Made by a program: the position numbers and the translations under genes | The notes under the pieces: generated by a model | The model's input: the letters and a program-made list of their open reading frames with translations, nothing else | Databases searched by the model: none | What the model was told of the DNA's origin: nothing | In this document: piece after piece, positions 21,915-35,500 of the stretch | Numbering within the stretch: the first letter of the stretch is position 1 | How the letters are laid out: each line of letters begins with the position of its first letter | Assembly (NCBI GenBank): GCA_003864495.1 | Contig: ML133427.1 | Coordinates: 2,251,247 to 2,315,246, forward strand | DNA: 64,000 nt | Direction: 5' to 3' | DNA from: Nemopilema nomurai | Lineage: Eukaryota > Cnidaria > Scyphozoa > Rhizostomeae > Rhizostomatidae

Positions 21915-24846
21915 TAGGAATCGCTTCGCACATGACCTCGATGCGCTGAATAGTTGCTTCTTACTGTCATTTAATTAGGCATGTATTCTCTAACCTTAAC
22001 TTTACAACACTTCGTATGAATAGGCCATAGAAGTTTCGACACTTGAGTCAGATCGTCAAGTGATAACTCAATGCATTCTTCATGAAGATAAGTGTTCGAT
22101 GTAAAGGGAAGTATAAAAACACCAAGCATATATGAAATATCACATTCTGTTTTTCACAGAGGAGTTTTCTCTCCTTGATAACCAGGTTTGCTTTCTGTGA
22201 AAAATGGTCCATCGCTAATCATAGTTGAATAAGTGTGTGTTTGTAAACTGGGAATGTTATTTTATTTCTCTAAGAAATTTATGGCAAAAAGACCATGATA
22301 CATTTAATATTTTTGCGCCTGGAAATATAGCAAGATTGCTACGAAACGTGATAAGGTCTCAAAAACACTTCTAGTATCTTTATCACCTATTGCAGAGTTA
22401 TTTTTCTTCACTCATACACACCCCCGGCGTAATAATCTCTTTCAGACATTAACGTCAAGCGTCTCTTTTCTTGATACAAAAGCATTCATTAGGAGTCTGC
22501 GATTTATCTCAAAATGCGCTCTGTAGTCAGTAATTAAAAAACAACAGGTGTCAGTCGAAGATGAAAAAACCCTGCTTTGGTGTGAGCAGGGGTCAAGGCA
22601 GCGCGACTGATAGTTGTTTTAATCAAGGAACATTCTCTTCACGAGACTAATTCTACGAATGAAATCATTAAAACTTGCTGTAATTACGGACCATGCCCGC
22701 AAGGCAATAAGGTAATGGCTGGAAATTATGTAAATTAGAACAGTATAACTAGACTACAGTTTCTCGTTTCGACAGGCTCTTTAATCTCAATGCAAGCCCT
22801 TCAGGATGCTTTTTAACGCCATTTTTGTTGATAACAAAAAACAATGCAATTCAGTGTTTTAATATACTGGAAGCAAATCTCAAGGCTCAATGTTTTGGTG
22901 CTGGGCAAAGAGTAGCTGCATTCAAGTAAAAACGAGCACTGTCATACAAAATTTGGTGTCTTTCCGGGTGGAGTGGTTTTTTAGCACTGGGAGCAATGGT
23001 TCTCCCATCGGACAGATCTAATTCTAAAATAAAGCTTTGGTCTTTGTAAAAGTACATAATGACCAAATCAGGAATCCTTCAGCTGCTGAAAAATTTTAAT
23101 GGCTCTGTGCAGGGAATAAAGCATGATATTCTGAGACAGTGCCCCCCCCAATAGGGGGGAAAATTCATGTATTCTCGGCCCAAATTTCTGGAATTCATGT
23201 TTATTCGCAAAGTTTTTTCAGCATTCAAGTTAAGTTAACCTGATCTGGGTTCAGAATTAAAATTCGATGGAAATGTGGGCGAATTTCCTTTCTGGCAGTT
23301 TAGTATCAACTTGATTTCAAAAGTGCTCTTGGCCAATGAACTGTTCAGCAATGAACTGGCCAATTAATATCATTGATTCACGAATTCCCAATGCGTGAAA
23401 AGCGAGCATTCACGTCCACGAGGGAACCTCCATTCACGATATCACGCTGCTGATTCACGTTTTCACGGTCCTAAAAAGTCCAAGCTTCACGTAAAAGTAA
23501 TTTTGGGACACTGACACAGTTACCCTTTGCTGGATGGACAAGAGGATGGTAAGAAGCGTTGGTTTACGTAGGACAGGTGCTTCGTCCGTCATTCATGCTG
23601 GGTGATGACTCTGTTGGTGACAATGACAATCGAAACAGCAGTCCAGTACCATCGAACCCCACCCCACGTATTATGAATATGTATATACGACTGTACTTGA
23701 AGCTATAAGTATATGGATATCAATAATTAGCGAACATCAATCAATATACTTATGATCATCAAATGCTTGGGCGCCCAATTTGCGGTCAAATAGACTCTTC
23801 AAGGCATACCAACAAAGAAAACAACTCGTTTTGTTTACTTTGCTGAACATCGTTTAAAGGGTGCAGTATTTCCAAACTCTTACGTCACGCGTCTTTGTGA
23901 AGTATTTTGAGATGACAATGTGTCGTTGCGTGTGTAAATCTAATGGATTTTGGCACCTCCACTGAGCAATATCAGGCTCACAATGAAAAACATTGCTAAA
24001 TGATTTCACAGCCACAACAATTCAAACCAAGATCACGAAAGTCGAAGAGCTGTCTCACAAGGTGTTGAAAACATTACTAAAAATTAGAGCTTCCAGCAAC
24101 TTGTCCCTCTATCTGCTTATCTTTATAAAGTGCTGTTAGGTGAACATTCTTTTTCTTGATATAAAAATTGATTATTTCTAGGCTGGATCGTAGTTAGTGT
24201 TAACTTCCTTTGAAGAATTAATTCTAGATTTTCATGCTTTACTTTGCAGCTGATTTTACTTGTCAGCTGCTGAGCAGTCGAAGTATCAGTTAATATCAGC
24301 AGGAAAAATACTTTCGTTCAAACTGCTTGATTTCACAAAAAATTTATATTACTCTTAAAAGTGAAGAGTACTTGAAGACGAGACTGATCAGCAGAATCGA
24401 AAAAACATTATCTCTTATGAAATGTTTTCTATAAGATTATCAAAATTCTAATACTCCACGATTTCCATTAGTTTAAATTACAAAAAGCCGGATTTATACC
24501 AAAAACGAATTCGCAAACTTGAAACAGTCATTGATCAGCGGGGATATTGATATAAGACATCGAATTTAATAATTGGAACCAAACATTTCGAATAAACGCT
24601 ATAAACACACGCAAAACCCGTACCTTTATCTGAAGATGAAAAAGCCCTCTAGTGTAAAATAGCTGAGACGCACTTTTTTAATAAGAATACCTAATTCTTT
24701 TTCAAGCCTCAGTATTCTTAAAAAATTTCGATTTTGAGCCCAAGATTATTCTTGAATTATTCTTGCCCAACACAAGACGTAAATTTGCCTTAAGGTAGAA
24801 AAATATTAAATCTTTTCTGCTGTGGTGCTTCATCATAAAGAACACG

Positions 24847-24872
24847 CACACACATATATAATATATATAAAG
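24847..24872. repeat. AC/AT dinucleotide microsatellite
   Basis: CACACACATATATAATATATAT, a short simple repeat without other features. Confidence 0.8.
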
Positions 24873-25633
24873 TGTCAAAGTGACGGTTGTTTTGTTCGGG
24901 GAGAAAACTCAGATTAAGGAGAGATTTTTGTCTTGATGAAGATTGAGCCTGGCATTATTTCTAAATTATTCTTAAATTTTAGCGATTTTGAGCCTCGATA
25001 TTCTTACAGACTTTATTCTTATAAGAAAAAAGTGTGTAGCTCTAAAACATGGTTAGGCATTGAGAGTGTCTTGCAGTCACTTCCGCAGACATCGCAGTTT
25101 CTTTCCAGTCCCGTACTATGGAATAAGAGTTCATGAATCGTAAATAAGTCTTACACCAGCATTAGCAAAACGGGAAAAGGAACACAACTGCTTTAAAATG
25201 GCGAAGAAACATCGGTATTTATTTAAATACAGAAGTCTTCAGGGGATTGCTTGTCCTATAGAGGCACTTGTTCGGGCTTAGGCTAGGTAAGTGTCTCTAT
25301 TCAATATGTTTTTATGTCACATTGCAAGTCAGCCCTCTTTCCAAGCATCCTTTTGAAAACTACCAAGTTTCTGACAAACATTCTGGCACTTGTGAAATAC
25401 CTTATTCAGGTGTCCACTCTTGATATCTGGAGCTATTATTACTACCAGGTCTTCTCAAGGTTGATGCCTGAAAATTAACATTTTCCTTTGGCCTAATCGA
25501 GAACCATATTAACTTACAGATACTCAAGAAATATGAAATAAGAGTCATGCACCAAACAAATGACCGGGGAGAGAGTGCGCATTCGAGGCTCTTTCATAAT
25601 GCTCTTTAGAAGGAACGTTGTGTTGTTGCGTCT

Positions 25634-28600
25634 TCACGGCAGCTTGCTGGAATGGTCCAAGAGTTCCTTGGTTTTTAATCTGCTAAGTGACTTTGCGGTA
25701 TTCAATAAGAAGTTACCTGCCCTTTCATAACTCGTAGCCAAAAACCGGAATGGATCCTCTGAAGCTTCAGACGAACCAGCAGCAGGACCGGCAAAGGCAG
25801 CCATGGCCGTCTCGAGAACAGAATTCAAGGCTTTTTCTAACGAGTTAACGTCTGTGATGTTCGTCGTAATTGGCATCGATATGGCGTTGTCCTTTTGGTC
25901 TAAAGCTGAAAAGCAAAACAGTTGATAACTACACGCTTTTTTATAAGGAACCTACCTCAGGGCCTAGTTCCAAAAGTTCCTTATTCGTAGACCTCAAATC
26001 ATCAGATTTTAGTACCAAAAGTTCCTTAAAAGTTCCTTAATTTTCACTGCACATCAATAAGCCTTAGCATTTAATAGAAAGAGGGGCGAGATAGAATATG
26101 CGGAAACTACTCAATAAAGCACTTGACACACAAATAGCAAACAATCTATTCGAGTATTGGCTGCAAATGAATGGAACCGGTTTTTTAGCTCTTGATGCTT
26201 CAGCTAAAAAAAATTTCAATTCGAAAAGTTCCTAAGGGATTTCGTTTTTAATAGTATAAGTTCTTTAAATATTTCGGCCTTCTACATGTAGGTTCCTTAA
26301 AAAGTGGTTCCTTATAAAAAAGCGGGTATTGAAGTTGGGGATTCAAACTTCAGTGCTACCAAACATCAAATTAAGGTGGCATAAGCAAATTAAGGTGGTG
26401 CTAATATATTGGTACCCTGGGTACTAGGCAACATAGTGCCAGCAAACTAGGAGGTAATCAAGAAGGTGCGACCAAATTGTGGTGGTGCGGTCAAATAAAG
26501 GTGACGTTATCGGAGCACACTGAGATAAAGCTAGAAAGACAGGTTAAAATCAAGTAGACTCACGATCGGTCTGGACTGCTTTGTTTTCCGTCTCCACAAA
26601 CATTTCTGTAGCTGCATCTTTTCTCTCTATGAAGAGTTCGTCTTTATTTTCAAGTTTCGCTAGCTTCTGCGGAGGCGGGCTTGTGACGCTGTCGTCATTT
26701 TCGAGTAAGGGGGAAGTGCAAAGAAATGGACTCCCTGGCTCGCTCTTCACGACGCCTTCTTCCTTGGTTTGACTCGACTTGCGCTTCAATCTTGTTGCCG
26801 ACCGTCCGTTTCCCCTCCTTCCCTTGCCTGGTTGTTTGACACCAAGAGGAAGCAAAAACCCCGTATAGTTTTCCAAATGAAGGTCTGGATGTACAAGCTT
26901 ACTGATTTTTCCCGGGGGTACCTTCCGCACTGCTAAAATTACAGCATTGCTTTTGACTGTCCTAGTGGTATCAACAACAACTTCATTATCTACTTGTTCA
27001 ACAAGTTGAGTCCCCCGTCTAAGGTATCCTAATATGTCACGTGCTTTGTATACATGGCCGCAAGCTCGAATCACGGTTCTGTCAGGGGGGCAATGTGTCT
27101 CAACCGGAAACTTCTCAAGAAACTCCCCTGAAATAGAAAACAGCCAGTACTAATTGACATCTCTGTGCTAAGAATAGTTTGTAGCTCAGTCAATGGTCAC
27201 AGAAATAACACTGCAATATTCGGAACATTTATTGAAAGCCTACCAGCTTTCCTTTGGGCCACATCAAAAATGATTGCTTAGAAAGTCCATGGCAAATCAT
27301 TTGCAAATGCATAGAAAAGTAAAAACACAATTTTGCACATTCAAAGCAGTTTACATTCACCTAAAAATCATTATCATTGTTTACCTATTCCGTGTCATTA
27401 TCGCAGGGTTAAGCTAATCGCAGAATCACGACAATAAAGCCCTCTACGTGGACAGAATGAAGAATTCTGCATGGTTCTGGTTCTCCATTTTTGCTATGCT
27501 GCTTCTAAGCTCACCCCAATGCTACAAATGGTGAGCATAAAGTTTTTGAAAAGAAAATGTGTGCCTAAAAGCATTTCCATTGCACATGTGATGAGCCCTA
27601 AAGGTCCACCATGCTACGCTTGTGACTGCCCAGTGTATCCGTGGCCCAGGTACAACCTCACAATGATGTATTTGTATTTCCATTGAGATACTCGCGATGT
27701 ACTTGTGGCAAACCGAGTCAAGATCATTCTTGCGTGACCTTAGTTAATCATTTCATCACAAGCAACTCACCTTGCAAAAATAATCGAATTGCAAGTAATT
27801 GAACAAACAGTGTACAACTTTCTTTCATCGATGTACCCGCTACTTAGATTAGAGGGCTCGCAAGAAAAACGTTTGATTACCTAAACTGTATGTCTTGTCT
27901 TCAAGGGCAACAGTTGGCTCCTCCACAGCCATCTGGGTCCACAGAGCCTCAAACGCCACCGAACGGTTGATCTTCTTCAGTTGCGTCACGCAGTTCTTCG
28001 CGTCATCTTTGATGCCGAAATTTTCAATGCAAAAAGGTTTCAAGGAGTTTCTTAATGGAACTTTATCAGCCTTCTTCTCTTCATCAACCCGCGGGTTGAC
28101 CGCAGGAGCTTCCTCGCTTTCACTGACTGGCCGGCTTCCCGCGGCAACCTCAAGCTTGCTTAGTTTTATGGCCTTGCGAAGGTCTCGTTCCAGCGACAGC
28201 TCATCCGAAGCTCCCATGAGGTCAAACCGAGCCGAGTTGGTCAATCGACGCGAAGTCCTCCGGCGGCCTAAAATTGTTCCGTCATTGCTACAGCTGTTCT
28301 CCTGGTCAGAATACACCATCTGCTCGGCTACATTGGCATCTTCTACCGGCAGGATGTCCTGAGGCACTATCTGTAAGGCATCAGTCGGGTCAGTTAGGGC
28401 TCTTGGTGAAACATCGACCTGGAGGGGTCCTTCCAAAGTGGGACTTATTGGCGTGCCCCTTGTTAATGCATTGAAAGGCCCTGCACTTCTAACAGCCGCG
28501 TCACTGGGATGCGCAGCAGTGCCAGCCTCGTTTCTCCTCGTAACACTGTCTCGTATCCATGACTTCCTATTTTCGCAGGCTGCAACAATGCTTTCTGCAA

Positions 28601-31600
28601 ACCCAGCACTGATCACCATTTGCCTTTGCTCACCAGTTTGTCCCTTACTTAATTCTGCACCGTTTTGAGACACACCTCTTGGCTCCTCTTTTACGCGAAT
28701 CAACGTATTTGAGTTTCTGTCCAACGCAGGACTGGCACCCCTTTCGTTCTCTTGCTTAACGACACCTGGTAAATTGTAATACTGGCCGTAACGACCAAGT
28801 TGCGGTTTCGTCTCAACCGAATGAAAGTGGCATTCTGATTGTTCCATCAGTTCTCCATGTTTATTAAGACTACAAACGCCATCTTCGGGTGAAACATTTC
28901 TCGGTTTAACTAACATGTCAACTTCTTCATCTAGGCTGTCATCTTTAGACAAACTCGTTTTGAAATCAGTAGTAACATTTTCTTCATCCTTCCAAGCATT
29001 TGGATTAATACCTTCAAACGGGTTCCTCACAACAGAATTGTCAACATCGCTAAAACTGGATGATTCGGTTCTTTGAATTACTTTGGGTTGTGACAATACA
29101 GGTTCCGGTGTCTTCTCTAATGTGGCATCCCCTTTTTGGGGGTCGCCCTTTGCCGTCTTCCCTTCTGAATAGATCTGCCCTACCTCTGGCGTACGAGTGT
29201 GGCAAGAAGATGACGTCATTTCCTCACATGTAGCACCTTTATCGGTCTGTGACAGTTTCTGGACAACGCAGGTTGTCGGGTCGGAGTAGCTTTGCCGCAA
29301 ATCGAAAACTCTCGGGACAAGAAGGGGCGACTTGACGGGACAGTCGAAGAATGCTTTCTGGTACTCCGGGACGGTATTCAACTCCGTACCAAAGCGATAG
29401 ACGACCTCGAAGACCTCTCTCATTACCACGGCTCGGCGGTATTCTGACCAACCTAAGTGACAAAGGACCGATCAATCGAAGTGACATGAGCTGGGACAAA
29501 ATAAAAAAAGAGGACGTCAGACGTCGCATTGAATTACATGCTGTTAACTCCAGTCCAGGCCTAGTGGATGCGAGAAAAGGTCATGCATCGAATGTCTGTT
29601 CATTTGAATTGAAACATCTCTACTTGGGAGCAGACAAAACAGCAAGTTGAAGAAATATGCAAGAGAAGATGGGCAACTGCCGATCGGATATCTTTTCGGG
29701 GAAAATATGAAAATATAAGGAATATATATAAAAAAATTGAATTTTGAATCCTTTTTGAGAGAACCAAATGACGTCACTTTCGCACAACGATGCTTTTCTT
29801 TCGTCAAGATGTATTCATGGGAAAAAGACCGGGCAGGCGTAGAAAAGAGCGAGTCGCCTGTCTGAAAATGCAACATTAAGTGATAGCAAATTCTAATGAG
29901 GGCAATAATTTCATGTAAAAAGCAATGGCATTACCATCTTTGGATAATGAATACAAGGAATGACAGGGGGTTGCCTTTGACAGGTGGAAGAGGTTGATCG
30001 GTGGCTACCTTGAGCAGGCCAGAAAGACGTACCTGTAGGTGGTATTCCATGCCACGTGACAAGAGAGTAATCTGAAGCAGTTGGTAGGTATATGAGCATC
30101 GCAATGACTGCCACTGGGTAAACACGATCTAGAAAGCTGAAAGAAAATAGTTTATCTGTAACAGTGCCACTTTTGAAACGTTGCAACGTAGAACTCTAAA
30201 AACCCGGCATGGAAAAAGTACCACTATATCAAAATGGGTGCAAACCTAAGATCAAGAAATTGGCTTGTATTTTCATTGAAAAATTACAGACATAGATAGT
30301 AGTTAATCGTAATTGGAAATGGTGGCTTGGAACCTGGAAATCTTGGGAGCAGGGCCTTATTTGATACTCACAAAACTATCGTTCAAGATTAAAGATGGCG
30401 TTTAATAGTGGAGTAGAACGTATAACGAAACAAAGTGAATAAAAGAAAGACAATATAGACAAACAGGCAAAGAGAGATAAAAGATATCACAGAAACAGCC
30501 TCTTGAATGTATTCCTCAATAGGCCGTACCTGCACTCTTTGCAAGAATACAACTCAAGTGACGCTCTAAAAGAAAGACGAAGAAAGTAATCAGTACCTGT
30601 CAAATTCGTCAATATAGTTCTTCATGTAACGATACATAACCTTGCTGTCCTCCCCCGCAGCAACGAGCTTTTGCCGGACGAAACCATAGCAACGCTTCGT
30701 CACGTCTTCGACAGTATCAAGGTCAATGGATTCGCTCCTTATTGAGCGGAAAACGTCTTGCAGTTGGCCCATTTCACAGCCCCAAAACCCACGGGTCGCC
30801 ATTTTCAGCAACGTATGTTCGTAAAGGCAGCAGGTTCCGCTACTTGGGCTATTGGGGGCTGGCGGTGCTTTACTGGGGACAAAGGGGGGTCCTCCATAGC
30901 GCCGATAATGGACAAAACTTTTAAATTCCCTCTTCTTCTTACGTTTTCTTCCTTGAATCACCAAACAGTTCGTTTCTGGGTTCAGAACATTTTTCTTTGG
31001 ATCCCCTAAATACTGGCCTATATGGCTAACTTTGACGTGAGACTTGGCTTGTAAACTGGGAACTTTATCCTTCGCAGAGGTTTCCTGGTTCTGATACTTT
31101 GCAGCATCAACGCGAGGCTCCATGACACCGAGGCTAACAATATCGGGGTTCATCGACATTTTGATTGAAGGAGAGATCGGTATTTTAGCCGGAACCGTGT
31201 TAAAATCAACTGACAATGGGGCTGTGAACACTGAATTCGTAACCACAACCGTAGCCCGTGTATTGTTTGCAATTGATAAAGGGTTCACAATTCTTTCCAT
31301 CTTTGGGATTTCAAGCGGTACCTGCGATGCTGTATTACTTGTCCCTAACGCTAAAGGAGCCATTGTTATATTCACCGAAGTTTGCGCAAGCGTGGATGGT
31401 GCGAGAGTGTTGGCTTGGATAGATGCTAGTCTCGAAACAGAGGCTGTTCTCGCAGACGAGGCTTCCTTCTGGTTTGCATCATTCGGCTTGATTTTCATAA
31501 GCTGAACTGCTTGGTTGCTGGTTGCGGGCCAAACGCCGAGATTCACAGAGGCGACGGGAAACTGTGTTTCGCCTAGGGCTGTTCTTGTCATGTTCAGAAG

Positions 31601-32508
31601 CTGCATTATATTAGACTGGCTGTTACCTTTTGACGTCACCATTTGACGACTGACGAGCTGCTTGGTCCCAGGCTTCTGCGCGGGAATGACCGTAGCTTGA
31701 CTTGCGGGAAGCACATTTGTGACGCTGGTGACTTGGCTCGCAGACGCTGTTGTTGCTGCTGCGCTCGTCAAAATTGTTTGATTATGAGGCAGATACAGGA
31801 ATCCTTGCTGAGGGACGTCGATTCGGTGCTTGCTTTGATTTTCAGATTTCCAGACAGAGGCAATATCGGGGTATGCACGGGGGTGTACGATTTCCCTTTC
31901 GAAACATGAACGGCCCCCGGGCCCGCTTGCTTTGCGGCACTACTGGGGATGAGAATAAATTTCTTACCATCTGGACCTTGGAAAATCGTTTGGCCTAAGA
32001 CTATGCTTGGGTGTGCTTGAATAGGCTGCTGGCCTTTATTCTGCGATGGAAGAAGAAGAAGGTTGTGCGGGGTGGAAAGCTGCGGAGGCGGAATTGATGG
32101 AGAAGACTGCTGTGTTGTGGTTGCTGTTGTGCTGATGGTGCCATTGCAGGCAGCAGAGCTGGGCATCACAGGGGCAACCGCTTTAGTCTTTGGCGGTGCG
32201 ATTTCAATATCTCGAAGTCCCTTCAGTTTTTTACTTTGCTTTCCGTCGGGGGAAAAGTGAAAGACGTGGTTCCGTACACCGTTCACTTCTCTTGGCTTTC
32301 GCAACGACCTCTTACGCGCCTTCTGCAAATTACTTGGTTGTATGACCTTTTGCTTCCCAGCGTTCATTCTTAACAGGATCTCATTTTCCGTCAGTTTTCG
32401 AAGACCCAACGCTTTAATGAAGTTTTGCTTCGTTTCAGATTGGTTCATAACTATGGAGCCAGTATGTCGGGTTGGTGGTGAAGCCTTCAAAGTCGCTGCC
32501 TGTTTCGC
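25634..32508 (-). CDS. Large uncharacterised, probably nuclear protein
   Basis: I do not recognise this gene. Minus-strand blocks: 30597-32508, 30033-30136, 27881-29452, 26564-27127 and 25634-25905, the last ending in a TGA. The four introns are GT-AG and phases agree. The likely start is the ATG at 32448; the exon opens 20 codons earlier after an acceptor, so an upstream exon exists. The N-terminal part is Ser/Thr/Pro/Gln-rich with basic patches (KARKRSLRKPRE, GRKRKKKREF). A more ordered region follows across the 30597 junction (YRRYGGPPFVPSK, then WHGIPPTGWSEYRR). The C-terminal half has acidic, Lys/Ser-rich stretches and GRRGNGRSATRLKRKSS. Composition suggests a chromatin or transcription cofactor, by inference only. 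Between about 31770 and 31960 the protein-like frame changes, so one base may be missing or an intron unrecognised. Confidence 0.6.
25930..26328. mobile_element. TACACGC-family MITE, copy B
   Basis: A 399-bp copy in the last intron of the gene ending at 25634. It starts TACACGCTTTTTTATAAGG and ends CCTTATAAAAAAGCGGGTA. Sequence and orientation match 8786-9174 almost throughout, so this pair is relatively recent. Confidence 0.88.
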
Positions 32509-35500
32509 CTGCAAAGATAAATAAGGATGAAAAGCGGAAAGCAAATAGGAATGGGACCACAGATTATCTATGGATAAAGAAATGTAGCAGGTTTCAATCT
32601 ATCATCACCAATGTCTCATTTATAGAAATTGCACAACAATGATGGACTCGTATGTGCCAGGCAAGCAGCCTCACTTTGAAATGACAACCCGCGCAAATAG
32701 TTGTCAAACGCAATCAGTTCTCAGTAAAATTCCAGAATCACCTGCTACCTGTTTCTTTGCAAAAGAAATAGAAAATGCAAAGCTGGAGAGCATAAATTTT
32801 GAATCACTTCTCTGTAAGAATGTAAGAAATTTTGAATCACTTCTCTGTAGGAGCCAACAAAGAAGCTACTTATTGAGGCTTAAGGCTCCATTTTTCTAGT
32901 TCCCAGTTCAAGTATAAAACTAAACCACGGGACACTTGTCTAACATAACATGGTAGAGAGATTAATGACATCACATTTTCAGTAAGCAAATTCTACTTTG
33001 AAGTAGGGCCGGATTCTTGGGCAAATGCATTAATACAAATTTGCATGCATACATACAAAGGAATTAAGCTAGTTCAAAAACAAAACGATTATTAATTGGA
33101 AAACATATTGAATTTAAATGTAGTGGTAGGCAGGTCTCTTACCCTTGCAAAGACTTGTTGATCTACGAACGCATACTTACTTCTCGCAATAAAATAATCG
33201 ATTAGAGAAGTCGAACTTAACGCGAATATAATATGACCCATCACATGACCTGTCACTTATCTGGTGTAGAACGTTCTATTGTTCCATTTGGTCACATGTC
33301 GAGTAAATCATGTTTGGTCTCGCACTGGGTTTCAAATATAGCGCTAGGTTTCTTAGTTTTTTAAATAAACTAGAATAACTTGGGAGCGAGAAGATCGGTT
33401 CAGAAAAACAATCTCAGTTTTCCTGTAATAAATTCAACACCCAAAACAGTGGTGTTCCTTGGCCTCCCCAGAATTTTTATCGGCTCCTTCATTTGCCCCC
33501 CACCCCCATTTTTCTCAGAAAATGTTTGGTTATATGTGCTATATTTTATAAAATGCCTTCCAGAACCAAGTTTCGGAATTTCAAATTCAGATTGCTTTGT
33601 AAAGTATGGGGAGGGGGGATTGGAATTTGCGACTGTACAAATATTTTGCAGGTGTTTCAAACCTTGGCAGGTAGTGTGTGACAAGAAGTCAAAGGCCTAC
33701 TTGTGACTCTATCGTAGACAATATCATTCTAGTTATATCTGTGTCTAGACAAAACAACTGCATTTGCCCAGCAAAGTCTTGACTAAGACATGATAGTTGA
33801 CAAGCAATGCTTGCTTTTGGGTAGATAAAAACAATCTCGATTTGGCGAATTGGCGTAGAATCATACAACACCGTGGCTGAAAATGCAAATAATTCAAATG
33901 AGAGAAAAATGCAGCTTGGGAATCGGATACTCAAGTCAACAGGGAATCGGGGGCCGTTAAAGGGTCATGCATAATTATTCTTAAAAATTCGGGAAAAGAA
34001 GAGAAATGCCCTAACATTTATTTGGTGCAGGGAATACCGAAACTGATTTTTCAATAGAAGAAATAGCGGAAATAGTTTTTGCATACCGACTGGAATTTGA
34101 AAATTGGAGGTAAGCGTCGGGCCGAGAGATGATCTTTAGTGGCGGATCATTTCTAGCACTGGGGGCCGCTTACATTATCTCGATCCTCTTTTAGAATTAT
34201 CCTGTGCCACTGTTAAAAAGAGAAAACCCTATAAATGACAGAGTTACTTGAATGCGAGTGTTGTCATGTTTATAAATGCCGCGGGACATAAAGACGGCCA
34301 ATTGACCTTTGGGTATTACCATATATTTACCAAACATATATCAAACACATTAAACGTATGCTAAACATATATTTACCAACAGACTGCGACCGCTGGCCGT
34401 TTACTACGGGGGCGCACGATAGGCCAGGCACGTTAACGCAGGTAGAAAATATAAACATTCTGAAAACAAACATCTTTTATCTAAAAATCAGGTTAATTAA
34501 CGAGAAGATATTACCTCTACTTTTTGGCCTTTTATTTAAAAAATTTAGCTAACAACGATCGCATTTTTCATGGACGAGGGGGCCCCATATCGATGGATTG
34601 CCGAATGAGACACACGCTTGTGGTGTGAAAGAGCTCCCCCCGTGCCACAACTCAGCATAGAAATCATGGCTTAAACAGAGAAATTAAAATGGATAAATTT
34701 TTTGTCTAGGGAGCATATCTAGAGATATTTTCGAAATCCGATGCAAGGGTGTCAGTTTGTAAACTGGTTTACTTAGGCTAATGGTCCTTTTGTGACGGGG
34801 AAGGACGAAGAATAATCAAGCGGAAGTCGCCATGAAGAGCGAACGCTTCTGGTTGGCTAGGACCATAATAGATTCTGTTATGTAGGTTGCGAATTAAAGG
34901 AAGCGATAACATGCGACATGCATGGATGCACACTAATTTCAAAACTAGATCACGTTCCCCAACGCACGATCCAGAAAGGATCAACATTTCACGCGCTTGA
35001 TAAAGATCCGAACCATTCCACTATCCTTGTTATCTTTCCAGGGCGCAAAGGCCAATAGCTACCTGTCGGTTGCTGACGACTGCCAAGACTTAAAGCTTCG
35101 TATCCAGCTGTGATATTTAAATGAGGCTAAGCTCTGAGCAGTAAACATATGTGGCCTGAGAAAACTCACTCGCGTTTGCTCATTTGCAGCTCAGATTGAC
35201 CAACGGTGGGGAAGAATCTCTAGGCGCATGAGGCCTCCAAGTTACGGGCCAATCTTAAGGTATAGTCCAATCAGCATGTTGAGAAACCAAAACAATTTAA
35301 TACCCGTTGCGAAAATTTTACTCACCAATAAACGCTGGGCGGCGTGAACAGTGATGGTGATTCCCTTGCAAAGAAGAGGCTTGATTTGCTCGCTTCAATA
35401 GGCAAAATCTCCTTGTATTGTTGACAACTACATCTGTGCTGGTAAAGCAGTGGCCTTGCAGTTAGCGAAAACCGCCTACTCCCATTTTCTGAACGTAAAT

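Larger units (their letters stand above)
20288..25633. other. Gene-free stretch between the GPCR and the next gene
   Basis: I found no coding exon with splice support. The 115-codon minus frame at 20363-20710 lies just upstream of the GPCR but begins without ATG and is not recognisable. An imperfect hairpin sits at 21848-21914 and an AC/AT microsatellite near 24847-24872. Confidence 0.5.
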
